From NCBI RefSeq assembly GCF_003217235.1, contig NZ_QJTF01000002.1, positions 124,001 through 188,000 of the forward strand: a stretch of DNA of 64,000 nt, in the 5' to 3' direction. The translations under genes and the position numbers were made by a program. Numbering within the stretch: the stretch's first letter is position 1; each line of letters opens with the position of its first letter. The notes below the pieces were generated by a model. The model was not told the DNA's origin. It made no database searches and saw nothing but the letters and a program-made list of their open reading frames with translations. Positions 26,414 to 34,632 of this stretch are shown in pieces. Source of the DNA: Paramesorhizobium leguminum (GTDB lineage: Bacteria > Pseudomonadota > Alphaproteobacteria > Rhizobiales > Rhizobiaceae).

Positions 26414-27118
26414 CTACGCGGTCAGTGAGGGCCTATCTCCTGCCCTCATAAACGCCGCCATGTGGAAGCGCTGTTGCGCGGCTTCGTAGGCATATTCCCG
26501 TCCAACCGGACAGGCGAGCCGGGCAAGGCAACCGCCTGTCCGGCATGCCTTCCCCACATCGGCCCGCAAATAGTCCCGGCAGCGATCCACTGCAAAGCCG
26601 GCGCCATCGAATGCCTCGACCGGACAAGCGGAAAGGCATGGCTTGGCGGCGCATTGGTCACAGGGATGCGGGAAGGCTCGATGTGCCGGAAATTCGATTT
26701 CCTCGTCGAACAGCAAAGCGCCGCGATAAGCGTGCCACAACCCAAAGACCGGATGGATGAGCAATCCGAGCGGCGATGGTTTCAGCCCTTCCGCCCTTGT
26801 CGCCCATTGCTGGAACGGTAGCCACGGCTTGTCGGATGGAAAAGCCGCCCGAGCGCCAAGCGCCTCCGCCGCCTCCCCCAGCACCTGTTTTGACCAATTG
26901 TCGAGCGGGTCAGCTCGGTCCCTGCCCTCGTTTTCCCACCAACGCGCAAAATGCGGCCAGATCGACGATCCGGCATGACCCACCAGCACGATACTACGCG
27001 CTCGGTTCCGCGCGACTCCGCGCGGCGCATCCTCGCCCCCGCTGAAAACAAAGCCGCCGCGTGGAATGAGCCCGTAGGGCGCAAGGGCAGCGGTGATGGT
27101 GAGGTTATCGCTATACAT
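26414..27118 (-). CDS. CblC/QueG-like 4Fe-4S ferredoxin-type protein, possible corrinoid handling
   Basis: 234 aa from the ATG at 27118 (MYSDNLTIT). The frame stays open upstream through a family 1 repeat to 27265, but that part is repeat-derived. The middle contains LLIHPVFGLWHAYRGALLF and EIEFP, closely resembling the IHPxFGxWxAxRGxxLL segment of the cobalamin-processing protein CblC and the related domain of QueG. The C-terminus has two iron-sulfur sets: CDQCAAKPCLSACP, and a second Cys group (VDRC, CRTGGCLARLACPVG). Downstream of mttB on the same strand. I infer a corrinoid-binding redox protein; it is too short to be QueG. Confidence 0.7.
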   Translation of the reverse strand: MYSDNLTITAALAPYGLIPRGGFVFSGGEDAPRGVARNRARSIVLVGHAGSSIWPHFARWWENEGRDRADPLDNWSKQVLGEAAEALGARAAFPSDKPWLPFQQWATRAEGLKPSPLGLLIHPVFGLWHAYRGALLFDEEIEFPAHRAFPHPCDQCAAKPCLSACPVEAFDGAGFAVDRCRDYLRADVGKACRTGGCLARLACPVGREYAYEAAQQRFHMAAFMRAGDRPSLTA

Positions 27119-27153
27119 CTCCACTCCGGCAGAGACGTACCTATTCGAGGCAC

Positions 27154-27310
27154 CCCCCTCTGGCTTGCCAGCCATCTCCCCCTCAAGGGGGGAGATTACA
27201 CCTTCATCAACGTCGCCACCAATCGCAAATGTTGCAAAATGAACGCGGATGGCGGCGTCGGCCAATCTCCCCCCTTGAGGGGGAGATGCCTGGCAAGGCA
27301 GAGGGGGGTA
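27154..27310. repeat. Family 1 palindromic repeat, copy 5
   Basis: Lies between mttB (ends 27428) and the CblC/QueG-like gene (starts 27118). Left sub-hairpin GGCT-TGCC-AGCC; right sub-hairpin GCCT-GGCA-AGGC, a stem not used in other copies yet still complementary. The open minus-strand frame through it (peptide SPLEGEM) joins the downstream gene in frame. Confidence 0.9.
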
Positions 27311-27427
27311 TGTGTCCCACCGACGCTTCCACCGTGAGCATCATCCATCCGGCCCTCTGATGGCCGAACGCCACACCTCATGGTGGATCAGATTGGCCAC
27401 TTTAGCCCGGCCGTCTTCGGGCTTCTT

Positions 27428-29017
27428 TCAGGTGAAGGCGTCGGGCATCGAGGCCTTCTTCTCCGCGATAAACGCCTTCAGCGCCTCGTCTATCGCTGGG
27501 TCAAGGTATGGCGCCTCATAGCTTTCCAGCCAGCGGCGCGCCAGCTCGTTGCCGCGCTGTTCGGCCCGCTTCTCGCCCTCTGCCAGCCATTGCTCGTAGG
27601 AATTGTTGTCGGCAATCGATGAGCGATAGAACGCGCTCTGGAAATTGGCCTGGGTGTGGGCGCAACCGAGATAATGGCTACCGGGGCCGACCTCGCGGAT
27701 CGCATCCATCGCCTGCCCGTTTTCCGAAAGATCGACGCCTTCGGCGAAACGCTGCTGCATGCCGAGCTGGTCGATATCCATCATGAACTTGTCATAGGAA
27801 GAAACCAGCCCACCCTCCAGCCAGCCAGCCGCATGCAGCACGAAATTCGTGCCGGCGAGCAGCGTCGAGTTGAGCGTATTGGCGCTTTCATAAGCCGCCT
27901 GCGCATCCGGCAGCTTCGAGGCGCAGAGCGAACCGCCGGTGCGGAACGGCAAGCCGAGACGCCGGGCCAGCTGCGCCGCGCCATAGGAGACGAGCGACGG
28001 CTCCGGTGTGCCGAAGGTCGGCGCCCCTGATTGCATCGAGATGGACGAAGCGAACGTGCCGAAAATGACAGGCGCGCCGGGGCGGATCAGCTGCGTAAGC
28101 GACGCCCCGGCCAGCACTTCCGCCAGGATCTGCGTCAGCGTCCCCGCCACCGTCACCGGGCTCATTGCGCCGGCAAGGATGAACGGCGTGACGATGCAGG
28201 CCTGGTTATGCCTCGCATAGACCTTCAGCGCGCCCAGCATCGTCTCGTCGAACACCATCGGCGAATTGGCATTGATGAGGCTGGTGAGCACCGTGTTGTT
28301 TTCGACGAAATCATCGCCGAACAGGATCTTGCACATCGCCACCGTGTCTTCGGCCCGCTCCGGCGCCGTCACCGACCCCATGAACGGCTTGTCCGAATAG
28401 CGCATATGCGCATAGATCATGTCGAGATGGCGCTTGTTGACCGGCACGTCGACCGGCTCGCACACCGTCCCGCCGGAATGGTGGATATTCGGCGCCATAT
28501 AGGCGAGCTTCACGAAATTCTGGAAATCCTCGATCGTCGCATAGCGGCGGTTGCCGTCGAGGTCACGCACGAAGGGCGGGCCATAGACGGGCGCGAACAC
28601 GGTCGCGTCGCCGCCGATTTGCACCGAACGTTCAGGGTTGCGCGCATGCTGGGTATAGGTGGATGGCGCGGTCTTGAGCAGCGAGCGGCAAAGCCCCCTG
28701 GGGAAATGCACACGCTCGCCTTTGACATCCGCGCCCGCCTGCCGCCACAGCTCCAGCGCTTCCGCATCGTCGCGGAACTCGATGCCGATCTCTTCCAGAA
28801 CAATATCGGCATTGGCCTCGATCAGCGCCAGACCTTCCTCGCCAAGCACCTCATAGACCGGCACCTTGCGGGTGATATAGGTCAGCGACTTGCCCGGCCC
28901 ACCGCCGGACCGCGCAGCGCGCCTTGCCGCCGCCCCGCCGCTGGCGCCGCGCCCACGCCGACCGCCGCGCTCTTCGCCGCTTTCCACCGATGCTTCGCCA
29001 GACGTTTCTTTATCCAT
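27428..29017 (-). CDS. MttB-superfamily corrinoid methyltransferase without pyrrolysine (MtgB-like)
   Basis: 529 aa, uninterrupted, with no in-frame amber codon, so it belongs to the non-pyrrolysine MttB family. Some members demethylate glycine betaine or other quaternary amines onto a corrinoid protein. The core from about residue 48 (YITRKVPVYEVLGEEGLALIE) includes FAPVYGPPFVRDLDG, HHSGGTVCEPVDVP and the C-terminal GAPTFGTPE and LPFRTGGSLCASKLPDAQ blocks. Residues 17-43 are Arg/Gly-rich (GGRRGRGASGG). ATG at 29017 with GGGAGAAA. Divergent from the corrinoid-protein gene across 204 bp. Betaine as substrate is inferred from bmt, the transporter and the DMGDH-like gene. Confidence 0.88.
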   Translation of the reverse strand: MDKETSGEASVESGEERGGRRGRGASGGAAARRAARSGGGPGKSLTYITRKVPVYEVLGEEGLALIEANADIVLEEIGIEFRDDAEALELWRQAGADVKGERVHFPRGLCRSLLKTAPSTYTQHARNPERSVQIGGDATVFAPVYGPPFVRDLDGNRRYATIEDFQNFVKLAYMAPNIHHSGGTVCEPVDVPVNKRHLDMIYAHMRYSDKPFMGSVTAPERAEDTVAMCKILFGDDFVENNTVLTSLINANSPMVFDETMLGALKVYARHNQACIVTPFILAGAMSPVTVAGTLTQILAEVLAGASLTQLIRPGAPVIFGTFASSISMQSGAPTFGTPEPSLVSYGAAQLARRLGLPFRTGGSLCASKLPDAQAAYESANTLNSTLLAGTNFVLHAAGWLEGGLVSSYDKFMMDIDQLGMQQRFAEGVDLSENGQAMDAIREVGPGSHYLGCAHTQANFQSAFYRSSIADNNSYEQWLAEGEKRAEQRGNELARRWLESYEAPYLDPAIDEALKAFIAEKKASMPDAFT

Positions 29018-29221
29018 TTATTTCTCCCGCGCCTCTGACGCAGTCTCCTTTGCGCATATTATAGCAATATCCGAACTGATTGGGGCAGCAATTCCGTCCG
29101 CGCCAAACCATGGCGTTTTAAGACATGTGAGGTCGCTTTTAAGCGATGGATTTTTGCCGCTTGCGGATTATGTGATGAATATGGGATTGGCCCGTTCCGG
29201 GTCTTAAAATGGGATGCGTCC

Positions 29222-29920
29222 ATGGCCGACGATGAAATCATTCTCTCCGAACTTTCCGACGCCGAACTCGTGCAGCAGATGCATGACGATCTCTATGACG
29301 GCCTGAAGGAGGAGATCGAGGAAGGCACCAACATCCTGCTCGAACGCGGCTGGGCGCCTTACAAGGTGCTCACCGAGGCGCTTGTCGAGGGCATGCGCAT
29401 CGTCGGCGAGGATTTCCGCGACGGCATCCTCTTCGTGCCGGAAGTGCTGCTTTCGGCCAATGCGATGAAAGCGGGCATGTTCATCCTGCGCCCCCTGCTC
29501 GCCGCCACCGGCGCGCCGAAGCAGGGCAAGCTCGTCATCGGCACCGTCAAGGGCGATATTCACGATATCGGTAAGAACCTCGTCGGCATGATGATGGAGG
29601 GCGCAGGCTTCGACGTCATCGACCTCGGCATCAACAACCCGGTGGAAAACTATCTCGCCGCCATCGAGGAGCACCAGCCCGACATCATCGGCCTGTCGGC
29701 GCTACTCACCACCACGATGCCCTATATGAAGGTCGTCATCGACACGATGAAGGAAAAGGGCATCCGCGACGATTACGTCGTGCTGGTCGGCGGCGCGCCG
29801 CTCAACGAGGAATTCGGCAAAGCCGTCGGCGCCGACGCCTATTGCCGCGATGCCGCCGTGGCGGTGGAAACCGCCAAGGATTTCATGAAGCGCCGGCACA
29901 ATCAGCGTGGCGCGGGGTAG
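29222..29920 (+). CDS. Corrinoid (B12-binding) methyl-carrier protein
   Basis: 232 aa MtbC/MttC-type protein. A helical cap domain covers residues about 10-95 (B12-binding 2 type). The Rossmann-like domain follows with D112-x-H114-D115-x-G117 in GDIHDIGKN; H114 is the lower cobalt ligand. Later GLSALLTTTMPYMK and VLVGGAPLNEEF are typical. Carries the methyl group from the MttB homologue to the tetrahydrofolate methyltransferase. The last ten residues are basic (KRRHNQRGAG). Divergent from mttB. Confidence 0.93.
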   Translation: MADDEIILSELSDAELVQQMHDDLYDGLKEEIEEGTNILLERGWAPYKVLTEALVEGMRIVGEDFRDGILFVPEVLLSANAMKAGMFILRPLLAATGAPKQGKLVIGTVKGDIHDIGKNLVGMMMEGAGFDVIDLGINNPVENYLAAIEEHQPDIIGLSALLTTTMPYMKVVIDTMKEKGIRDDYVVLVGGAPLNEEFGKAVGADAYCRDAAVAVETAKDFMKRRHNQRGAG

Positions 29921-29930
29921 ATCATATAGC

Positions 29931-30424
29931 GCCCTCCCTCCCCCTTGCGGGGAGGGTGTCCGCGTTAGCGGACGGGTGGGGGTGGTGATGGCAAGTGGAA
30001 CGCTGAATGGCATGGAACCGATATAACCCCGCCCCGCCCAGCGCTTCCGCCGCCCATAACGCTCCGCGCTTGCGCAAGACAATGACCGACACGGAACGCC
30101 GCCTCTGGACCGCCCTGCGAAAAGAATTACCCGAAGCTATGGGTACGCATTTCCGCCGCCAGATGGCTATCGGCCCCTATGTGGCGGATTTTGTTTGTCT
30201 CGGCCATCGTCTGATCATCGAGGTCGACGGAAAAATTCATGAAGACGAAGATCAGCGTCGACACGATTTTGAACGTGAGGTCTATCTGCGGAGCCAGAAC
30301 TTCCGCATACTGCGCGTCTCCAACGCCGACGTGATGCTGGATATGCCCTCGGTACTAAACCGAATTGCAATCGCGCTTTCCGTCCGCACCCCCACCCCTA
30401 ACCCCTCCCCGCAAGGGGGAGGGG
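29931..30424. repeat. Family 2 palindromic repeat carrying a DUF559 nuclease gene between its arms
   Basis: Left arm 29931-29990 (CTCCCCCTTGCGGGGAG, then TCCGCGTTAGCGGA and GGGTGGGGGTGG) and right arm 30383-30424 (CACCCCCACCCC, then CCTCCCCGCAAGGGGGAGG) match the arms of the empty copies at 7690-7852 and 58848-58964. Here they are about 390 bp apart and enclose the DUF559 gene, whose 3' end is inside the right arm. Confidence 0.8.
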
Positions 30425-30435
30425 AACAATCGTAG
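30007..30435 (+). CDS. DUF559 (Vsr-like fold) endonuclease-domain protein
   Basis: 142 aa. The DUF559 domain spans about 22-125: MTDTERRLWTALR, THFRRQMAIGPYVADFVC, LIIEVDGKIH, DFEREVYLRSQNFRILRVSN. The D and E residues in ADFV and IEVDG are the usual PD-(D/E)xK-type active-site positions. ATG at 30007 is not backed by a strong Shine-Dalgarno; an internal start at MTDTE (30082) is possible. The C-terminal TPTPNPSPQGGGE is translated from the family 2 repeat. Substrate and role unknown; see findings for its place inside a repeat. Confidence 0.75.
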   Translation: MAWNRYNPAPPSASAAHNAPRLRKTMTDTERRLWTALRKELPEAMGTHFRRQMAIGPYVADFVCLGHRLIIEVDGKIHEDEDQRRHDFEREVYLRSQNFRILRVSNADVMLDMPSVLNRIAIALSVRTPTPNPSPQGGGEQS

Positions 30436-30437
30436 CT

Positions 30438-30572
30438 CTACTTCACGGCCTTCTTCACCGCCTGGGCGGTGCCTTTGACATCCTTGCTCACACCGGTCAC
30501 CGTATTGGCGCAGGAAGCGAGTGAAAACGCACAGAGAACGGCAATCAACGGCACGACGCGCGATGCTTTCAT
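30438..30572 (-). CDS. Entericidin-like small lipoprotein
   Basis: 44 aa from the ATG at 30572, preceded by AGGAGA. Signal sequence with lipobox LASC (Cys at residue 21), then NTVTGVSKDVKGTAQAVKKAVK, the amphipathic pattern of the EcnA/EcnB family. A longer frame to 30620 lacks a ribosome site. Convergent with the DUF559 gene. Such lipoproteins are often stationary-phase or stress regulated; no antidote partner is visible. Confidence 0.8.
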   Translation of the reverse strand: MKASRVVPLIAVLCAFSLASCANTVTGVSKDVKGTAQAVKKAVK

Positions 30573-30646
30573 GGACGGTGTCTCCTGATCTGGTAATATG
30601 ATGACGATCCGCGGAATCACATTTCCGCCCCAATGAGGGTACCGGG

Positions 30647-31297
30647 ATGCACGCGCTTGGCAAGATGGTGTCTGAACGACGGCACGTTTCCCAACCGGAG
30701 AAAGTGCGGGTGATCGCCTGTGGCATGATTGCCCGCGAAATTTTGAGCATTCGCGAGCAGTTCGGCCTCGATCATCTCGAGCTGAAATGCCTCCCCGCCG
30801 TCTATCACCATTACCCTGATAAAATCGCCCCTGCCGTCGAGCGGGCGATCAAGCGCGCCAGGCGCGAGGGCATCGAGCATATTTTCGTCGGCTATGCCGA
30901 TTGCGGCACCGGCGGCCTGCTGGACAAGGTTTGCGAGAAATACGGCGTGGAGCGCATCGCCGGACCGCATTGCTTCTCCTTTTATGTCGGCAACGAGGCT
31001 TTCGCGAAACGCTGGGACGACGACATGACGTCCTTCTTCATGACCGATTTCCTCGCCCGCCAGTTCGAGACCTTTCTGGTCAAACCGCTCGGTCTCGACC
31101 GACATCCCGAATTGCGCGACATGTATTTCGGCAATTATTCCAAAATGATTTATCTGGCGCAGACGGACGATCCCGAACTTTCGCGCAAGGCCGAGGAAGC
31201 AGCTCGCTTTCTGGGGCTCGCCTATGAGCGCCGCTTTACCGGTTTCGGCGATCTGGTTCCTGCTATCAGGGATGCAACCGCAATCCACCGCGATTAA
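30647..31297 (+). CDS. DUF1638 protein of the corrinoid module
   Basis: 216 aa. Conserved parts: RVIACGMIAREILSI, HHYPDKIAPAVERAI, IFVGYADCGTGGLLDKVCEKYG and GPHCFSFYVG. The conserved His and Cys residues could hold a metal. ATG at 30647 with GAGGG upstream. DUF1638 proteins commonly accompany MttB-type methyltransferases and corrinoid proteins, in methanogens as well as bacteria; the biochemical role is not known to me. Start of a same-strand series that continues to the MetF-like and methyltransferase genes. Confidence 0.85.
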   Translation: MHALGKMVSERRHVSQPEKVRVIACGMIAREILSIREQFGLDHLELKCLPAVYHHYPDKIAPAVERAIKRARREGIEHIFVGYADCGTGGLLDKVCEKYGVERIAGPHCFSFYVGNEAFAKRWDDDMTSFFMTDFLARQFETFLVKPLGLDRHPELRDMYFGNYSKMIYLAQTDDPELSRKAEEAARFLGLAYERRFTGFGDLVPAIRDATAIHRD

Positions 31298-31345
31298 GCC
31301 TGATCTCGCGTGCATGTCATTGAAATATCATCATCGGCGGGCGAT

Positions 31346-32041
31346 ATGGAGCGCATGAACCAAAAGCCGCACCCGACTCCCCGACAGGAAACCTCCACGC
31401 CGGCAGGCGAAGCTGCCGGCTCCGGCAAGCCATCCGGCATTTCCGACCGCCGGCCTTTGTCGCAGGTTTTCGAGGATCTGGCGCAGAATGCCACCAGCCC
31501 GATCAGCTTCGGACAGATCGAGAAGGCGCTCTCCGACCGCAGCTTCGCCACGCTCCTTACCTTCTTCGCCCTGCTCAATCTCCTGCCGCTGCCGCCCGGC
31601 ACCGGCATCATCACCGGCATCCCGCTGGTGCTCCTTTCGGCCCAGATGGTGCTGGGCTTCGAAACGCCCTGGCTGCCGCGCGTCCTGCGCGAGCGTTCGC
31701 TGGCGCCGGAACGTTTCCGGCAATTGTCTGAGAAGGGCACCCCGTGGCTCAGGCGCATCGAGCGCTTCATCCGCCCTCGCCTATGGCCCTTCGCCCGTCA
31801 TCATGGCGACCGCTGGCTTGGCCTCCTGACGCTGATCCTCGGGCTTGCGGTGGTCTTCCCCATACCGCTCTCCAACTGGCTCCCCGCCTTCGCCACCGCC
31901 ATCATCGGCGCGGCGCTGACCGAGCGCGACGGCGTTCTCATGACCATCGGCGTCCTGATCGGCTTGATCTCCCTTGGCATAATCGTCGGGGTGCTGTTCA
32001 CCGCCGGAGCGCTCATCACCAAGCTGCCTTTCCTGAATTGA
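31346..32041 (+). CDS. exoD: ExoD-family membrane protein
   Basis: 231 aa from the ATG at 31346 (a GTG at 31310 and an ATG at 31355 are alternatives; none has a strong Shine-Dalgarno). After a Pro-rich N-terminus, the ExoD family block (PLSQVFEDLAQN, ISFGQIEKALSDRSFATLLTFFALLNLLP) leads to several membrane segments (about 70-95, 145-165, 172-190, 200-225). ExoD was described in Sinorhizobium for exopolysaccharide and alkaline tolerance; the mechanism is unclear. Its place within the C1 gene run may be accidental. Confidence 0.83.
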   Translation: MERMNQKPHPTPRQETSTPAGEAAGSGKPSGISDRRPLSQVFEDLAQNATSPISFGQIEKALSDRSFATLLTFFALLNLLPLPPGTGIITGIPLVLLSAQMVLGFETPWLPRVLRERSLAPERFRQLSEKGTPWLRRIERFIRPRLWPFARHHGDRWLGLLTLILGLAVVFPIPLSNWLPAFATAIIGAALTERDGVLMTIGVLIGLISLGIIVGVLFTAGALITKLPFLN

Positions 32042-32168
32042 CGGATGCGTTTCCAGTGACGCAAACGCGATAGCCGTCCGCGTCGTTTTTGGATTGCAAC
32101 GCGTCGTCGCGCAGCAAGCCATAACCAGCAATTCCAGCGATGCTGGCGATACGGAGAGATGAAAACGC

Positions 32169-32471
32169 ATGGCCGATCTCGTTGTCGTTTATTGGCGGGA
32201 CATACCCGCCCAGGTAATCGTGAAGCAGGGCCGCAAGAGCGCCAAGCGCGAATTGCCGCAGCGTTTCACCGAAGCGATCGATATGTGCGCCATGCGTGTG
32301 GGCGCTGAAGGCACCGACGCCTATCTCGCCGAATGGCGGCGCGGAACGCCCGTGGCCGTCGGCGACGATCTGGAAGCGGAAGCCGATGCGGCGTTTGCCC
32401 AGCTAGACAGTGAATACACCCAAGACCGCCTCGTGGCGCTGGTAAAGGCAGGTGGACATGACCATTCATGA
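32169..32471 (+). CDS. Small protein of the 'virulence factor' family (PF13769-like)
   Basis: 100 aa: MADLVVVYWRDIPAQVIVKQ, then RELPQRFTEAIDMCAMR and DAYLAEWRRG. GGAGAGATG lies upstream of the ATG at 32169. The gene overlaps the next one (starts 32458). The family name gives no function; its fixed place before the MetF-like gene suggests a role in C1 or corrinoid metabolism. No signal peptide or membrane segment. Confidence 0.75.
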   Translation: MADLVVVYWRDIPAQVIVKQGRKSAKRELPQRFTEAIDMCAMRVGAEGTDAYLAEWRRGTPVAVGDDLEAEADAAFAQLDSEYTQDRLVALVKAGGHDHS

Positions 32472-33351
32472 GCTGAAATCCTCTCAAGCGACCCGCATCG
32501 CCGCATCCATCGAGCTGGCGCCAAAGCAGGCAATCGAGTCGCAGGATCTGCCGAGTCTGTTCCCGGCGGGAAGCCGCGTTTACATAACCGACATGGGCAC
32601 CGACACGGTCGATACATTGACCACCGCCGCCCGGCGCGTGAGCGACCTCGGCTACAAGCCCGTGCCGCACTTCGCCTGCCGCCGCTTGACCACCAAAGCG
32701 GCGCTTGAAGTCCGCATCCAGCGCGCGGCTGAAGAAGCTGGCGTCACCGATGTTCTCATTATCGGCGGTGGGCTGGAGCGCCCTGCGGGCGAGTTCAACT
32801 CGACCATGCAGGTCCTCGAAACCGGCTTCTTCGACCGCTACGGCATCACCGAGATGGGCATCGCCGGCCACCCCGAGGGCAGCCCCGATTTTTCCGAAGC
32901 CGTGGCCATCGAAGCCCTGCGCCTCAAAAAGAATTTCGGCGAGCGCACCGGTGCCCGCCTGCGCATCGTCACGCAGTTCGGCTTCGATGCGGAACATTTC
33001 ATAATCTGGAGTGAAGGCCTACGCGACGCCGGCATCGACCTGCCCGTTCATCTGGGCATTGCCGGTCCCGCCAAGATCACCACGCTCATCAAATATGCCG
33101 CCATGTGCGGCATCGGCAATTCCATCACCTATTTGAAGAAGAACGCCCTGTCGTTGACCGCTCTTGCCACCAGCCACTCGCCGGAAGGCGTCGTCGGCCC
33201 CATCGAGCGGCATGTGCTGGAAAATCCGACGAGCAATATCAAGCAGATCCACGTATTCCCCTTCGGCGGCATCAGACAAGCCTCCGAATGGCTGGTCGAA
33301 CGTGGTACTTGGAATCCACATACCGTCGCCCCTGTCGCCGCCGCGCAATAA
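32458..33351 (+). CDS. Methylenetetrahydrofolate reductase-like protein
   Basis: 297 aa TIM-barrel protein of the MetF superfamily: SRVYITDMGTDTVDTLTTAA, PVPHFACRRL, DVLIIGGGLERPAGEFNSTMQVLE, GIAGHPEGSPDF, RIVTQFGFDAEHF, HLGIAGPAKITTLIKYA. A GTG at 32452 precedes the ATG; I prefer the ATG at 32458 for its AGG spacing. Overlaps the preceding gene by 14 bp and is followed 13 bp later by the methyltransferase. Probably oxidises methyl-THF to methylene-THF, feeding demethylated C1 units to central metabolism. It differs from housekeeping MetF. Confidence 0.85.
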   Translation: MTIHELKSSQATRIAASIELAPKQAIESQDLPSLFPAGSRVYITDMGTDTVDTLTTAARRVSDLGYKPVPHFACRRLTTKAALEVRIQRAAEEAGVTDVLIIGGGLERPAGEFNSTMQVLETGFFDRYGITEMGIAGHPEGSPDFSEAVAIEALRLKKNFGERTGARLRIVTQFGFDAEHFIIWSEGLRDAGIDLPVHLGIAGPAKITTLIKYAAMCGIGNSITYLKKNALSLTALATSHSPEGVVGPIERHVLENPTSNIKQIHVFPFGGIRQASEWLVERGTWNPHTVAPVAAAQ

Positions 33352-33364
33352 GGAACAAATCCGC

Positions 33365-34327
33365 ATGACCCGCACCATCGTCGCCTCCGCGACACGAGAA
33401 ATCGTCATCGGTTTCGACCAGCCCTTCTGCGTCATCGGCGAGCGCATCAACCCGACGGGGCGCAAGAAGCTCGCCGCCGAAATGGTCGCCGGCAATTTCG
33501 AGACGGTCATCAAGGATGCGCTGGAGCAAGCGGCTGCGGGCGCGACGATGCTGGATATCAACGCCGGCGTCACCGCCGTCGATCCGAATGCGACGGAGCC
33601 TGCGCTGATGGTGCAGACGCTGGAGATCGTCCAGGGACTGGTCGATTTGCCGCTCTCGATCGATTCCTCGGTCAGCGCCGCCATCGAGGCCGGGTTGAAG
33701 GTCGCCAAGGGCCGTCCGCTGGTCAACTCGGTGACGGGGGAACTGGAAAAGCTCGAAGCCATCCTGCCGCTCATCAAGAAATACAACGTGCCTGTCGTGG
33801 CGATTTCCAATGACGAGACCGGTATTTCGGAAGACCCAGACGTGCGCTTCGAAGTGGCCCGCAAGATCGTGCGCCATGCCGCCGATTACGGCATTCCGGC
33901 GCATGACATCGTCGTCGATCCGCTGGTCATGCCGATCGGCGCGATGGGCACCGCCGGGCTGCAGGTCTTCCGGCTGGTGCGGCGGCTGCGCGAGGAGCTG
34001 GGCGTCAACACCACCTGCGGCCTTTCCAACATCTCCTTCGGCCTCCCCCACCGCCACGGCATCAACGCCGCCTTCATCCCCATGGTCATCGCCAGCGGCA
34101 TGACGTCAGCCATCATGAACCCCTGCCGCCCGCAGGAGATGGAAATGGTCCATGCAGCCAATGTGCTGAACGGCACAGATGCCAATTGCGGCAAATGGAT
34201 CAATAAATACCGCGACCACCAGCCGACCCACGCCGCCAATGCCAATTCCGGCCAGCCGGTACCGGCGGGCGACAATGGCGGACGGCGACGTGGGGGGCGC
34301 GAGGCAAGGCGGGGGGTGGTGGTGTAG
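33365..34327 (+). CDS. Methyltetrahydrofolate:corrinoid methyltransferase (pterin-binding, MtgA/MtvA-like)
   Basis: 320 aa. Pterin-binding TIM barrel similar to the MeTr domain of MetH: FCVIGERINPTGRKKL, GATMLDINAGV, PLSIDSSVSAAIEAGL, PLVNSVTGE, PVVAISNDETG, VDPLVMPIG, CGLSNISFGLPHR. Takes the methyl group from the corrinoid protein to tetrahydrofolate. ATG at 33365 with AAGGA upstream. The last ~20 residues are Arg/Gly-rich (NGGRRRGGREARRG), unlike the usual family end. Coupled with the MetF-like gene. Confidence 0.9.
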   Translation: MTRTIVASATREIVIGFDQPFCVIGERINPTGRKKLAAEMVAGNFETVIKDALEQAAAGATMLDINAGVTAVDPNATEPALMVQTLEIVQGLVDLPLSIDSSVSAAIEAGLKVAKGRPLVNSVTGELEKLEAILPLIKKYNVPVVAISNDETGISEDPDVRFEVARKIVRHAADYGIPAHDIVVDPLVMPIGAMGTAGLQVFRLVRRLREELGVNTTCGLSNISFGLPHRHGINAAFIPMVIASGMTSAIMNPCRPQEMEMVHAANVLNGTDANCGKWINKYRDHQPTHAANANSGQPVPAGDNGGRRRGGREARRGVVV

Positions 34328-34342
34328 GGGCAGATATCGACC

Positions 34343-34424
34343 CCCTTCACCCTCGTGGTTCGAGGCTCGTTTCGCTTCGCTACACTCACACCTCACCATG
34401 AGGGTGAAGGGGCGGCGAGCGCTT
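34343..34424. repeat. Family 3 palindromic repeat, arm copy A'
   Basis: CCCCTTCACCCTC at about 34344 pairs with GAGGGTGAAGGGG at about 34399, enclosing GTGGTTCGAGGCTCG and a TTCGCTTCGCTAC loop. Same family as 34939-34995 and 63396-63455. First element of the 34328-34632 gene-free stretch; bases 34425-34544 between the repeats hold nothing I recognise. Confidence 0.8.
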
Positions 34425-34544
34425 CATTGGCCCTACCTTGCTTCACTGCGCAGATAAGCTCGAAACGGCCCATAATGCGAACTATTATAGAGAGGGACAT
34501 TGTTTGCCATAGAGAGGGCGCTGTATTCAGTAGCTCTTGGAGAG

Positions 34545-34620
34545 GCATCTCAGGAGCCCTCATGGTGAGGTGCGATTGGAGCGAAGCGGAATGAGCCTCG
34601 AACCACGAGGGTGCTTGGCG
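34545..34620. repeat. Family 3 palindromic repeat, arm copy B (3' side of the GIY-YIG gene)
   Basis: Contains AGGAGCCCTCATGGTGAGG, a GAGCGAAGCGGAATGAG stretch and CTCGAACCACGAGGGTGCTT. Matches 63468-63530 nearly base for base at both ends. Ends 12 bp from the stop codon of the GIY-YIG gene. Confidence 0.8.
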
Positions 34621-34632
34621 CCAACCCCAAGA

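Noticed and set aside
27428-29017. Pyrrolysine-containing MttB
   Set aside because: The frame is continuous without an in-frame amber codon and no pyl genes are in the window.
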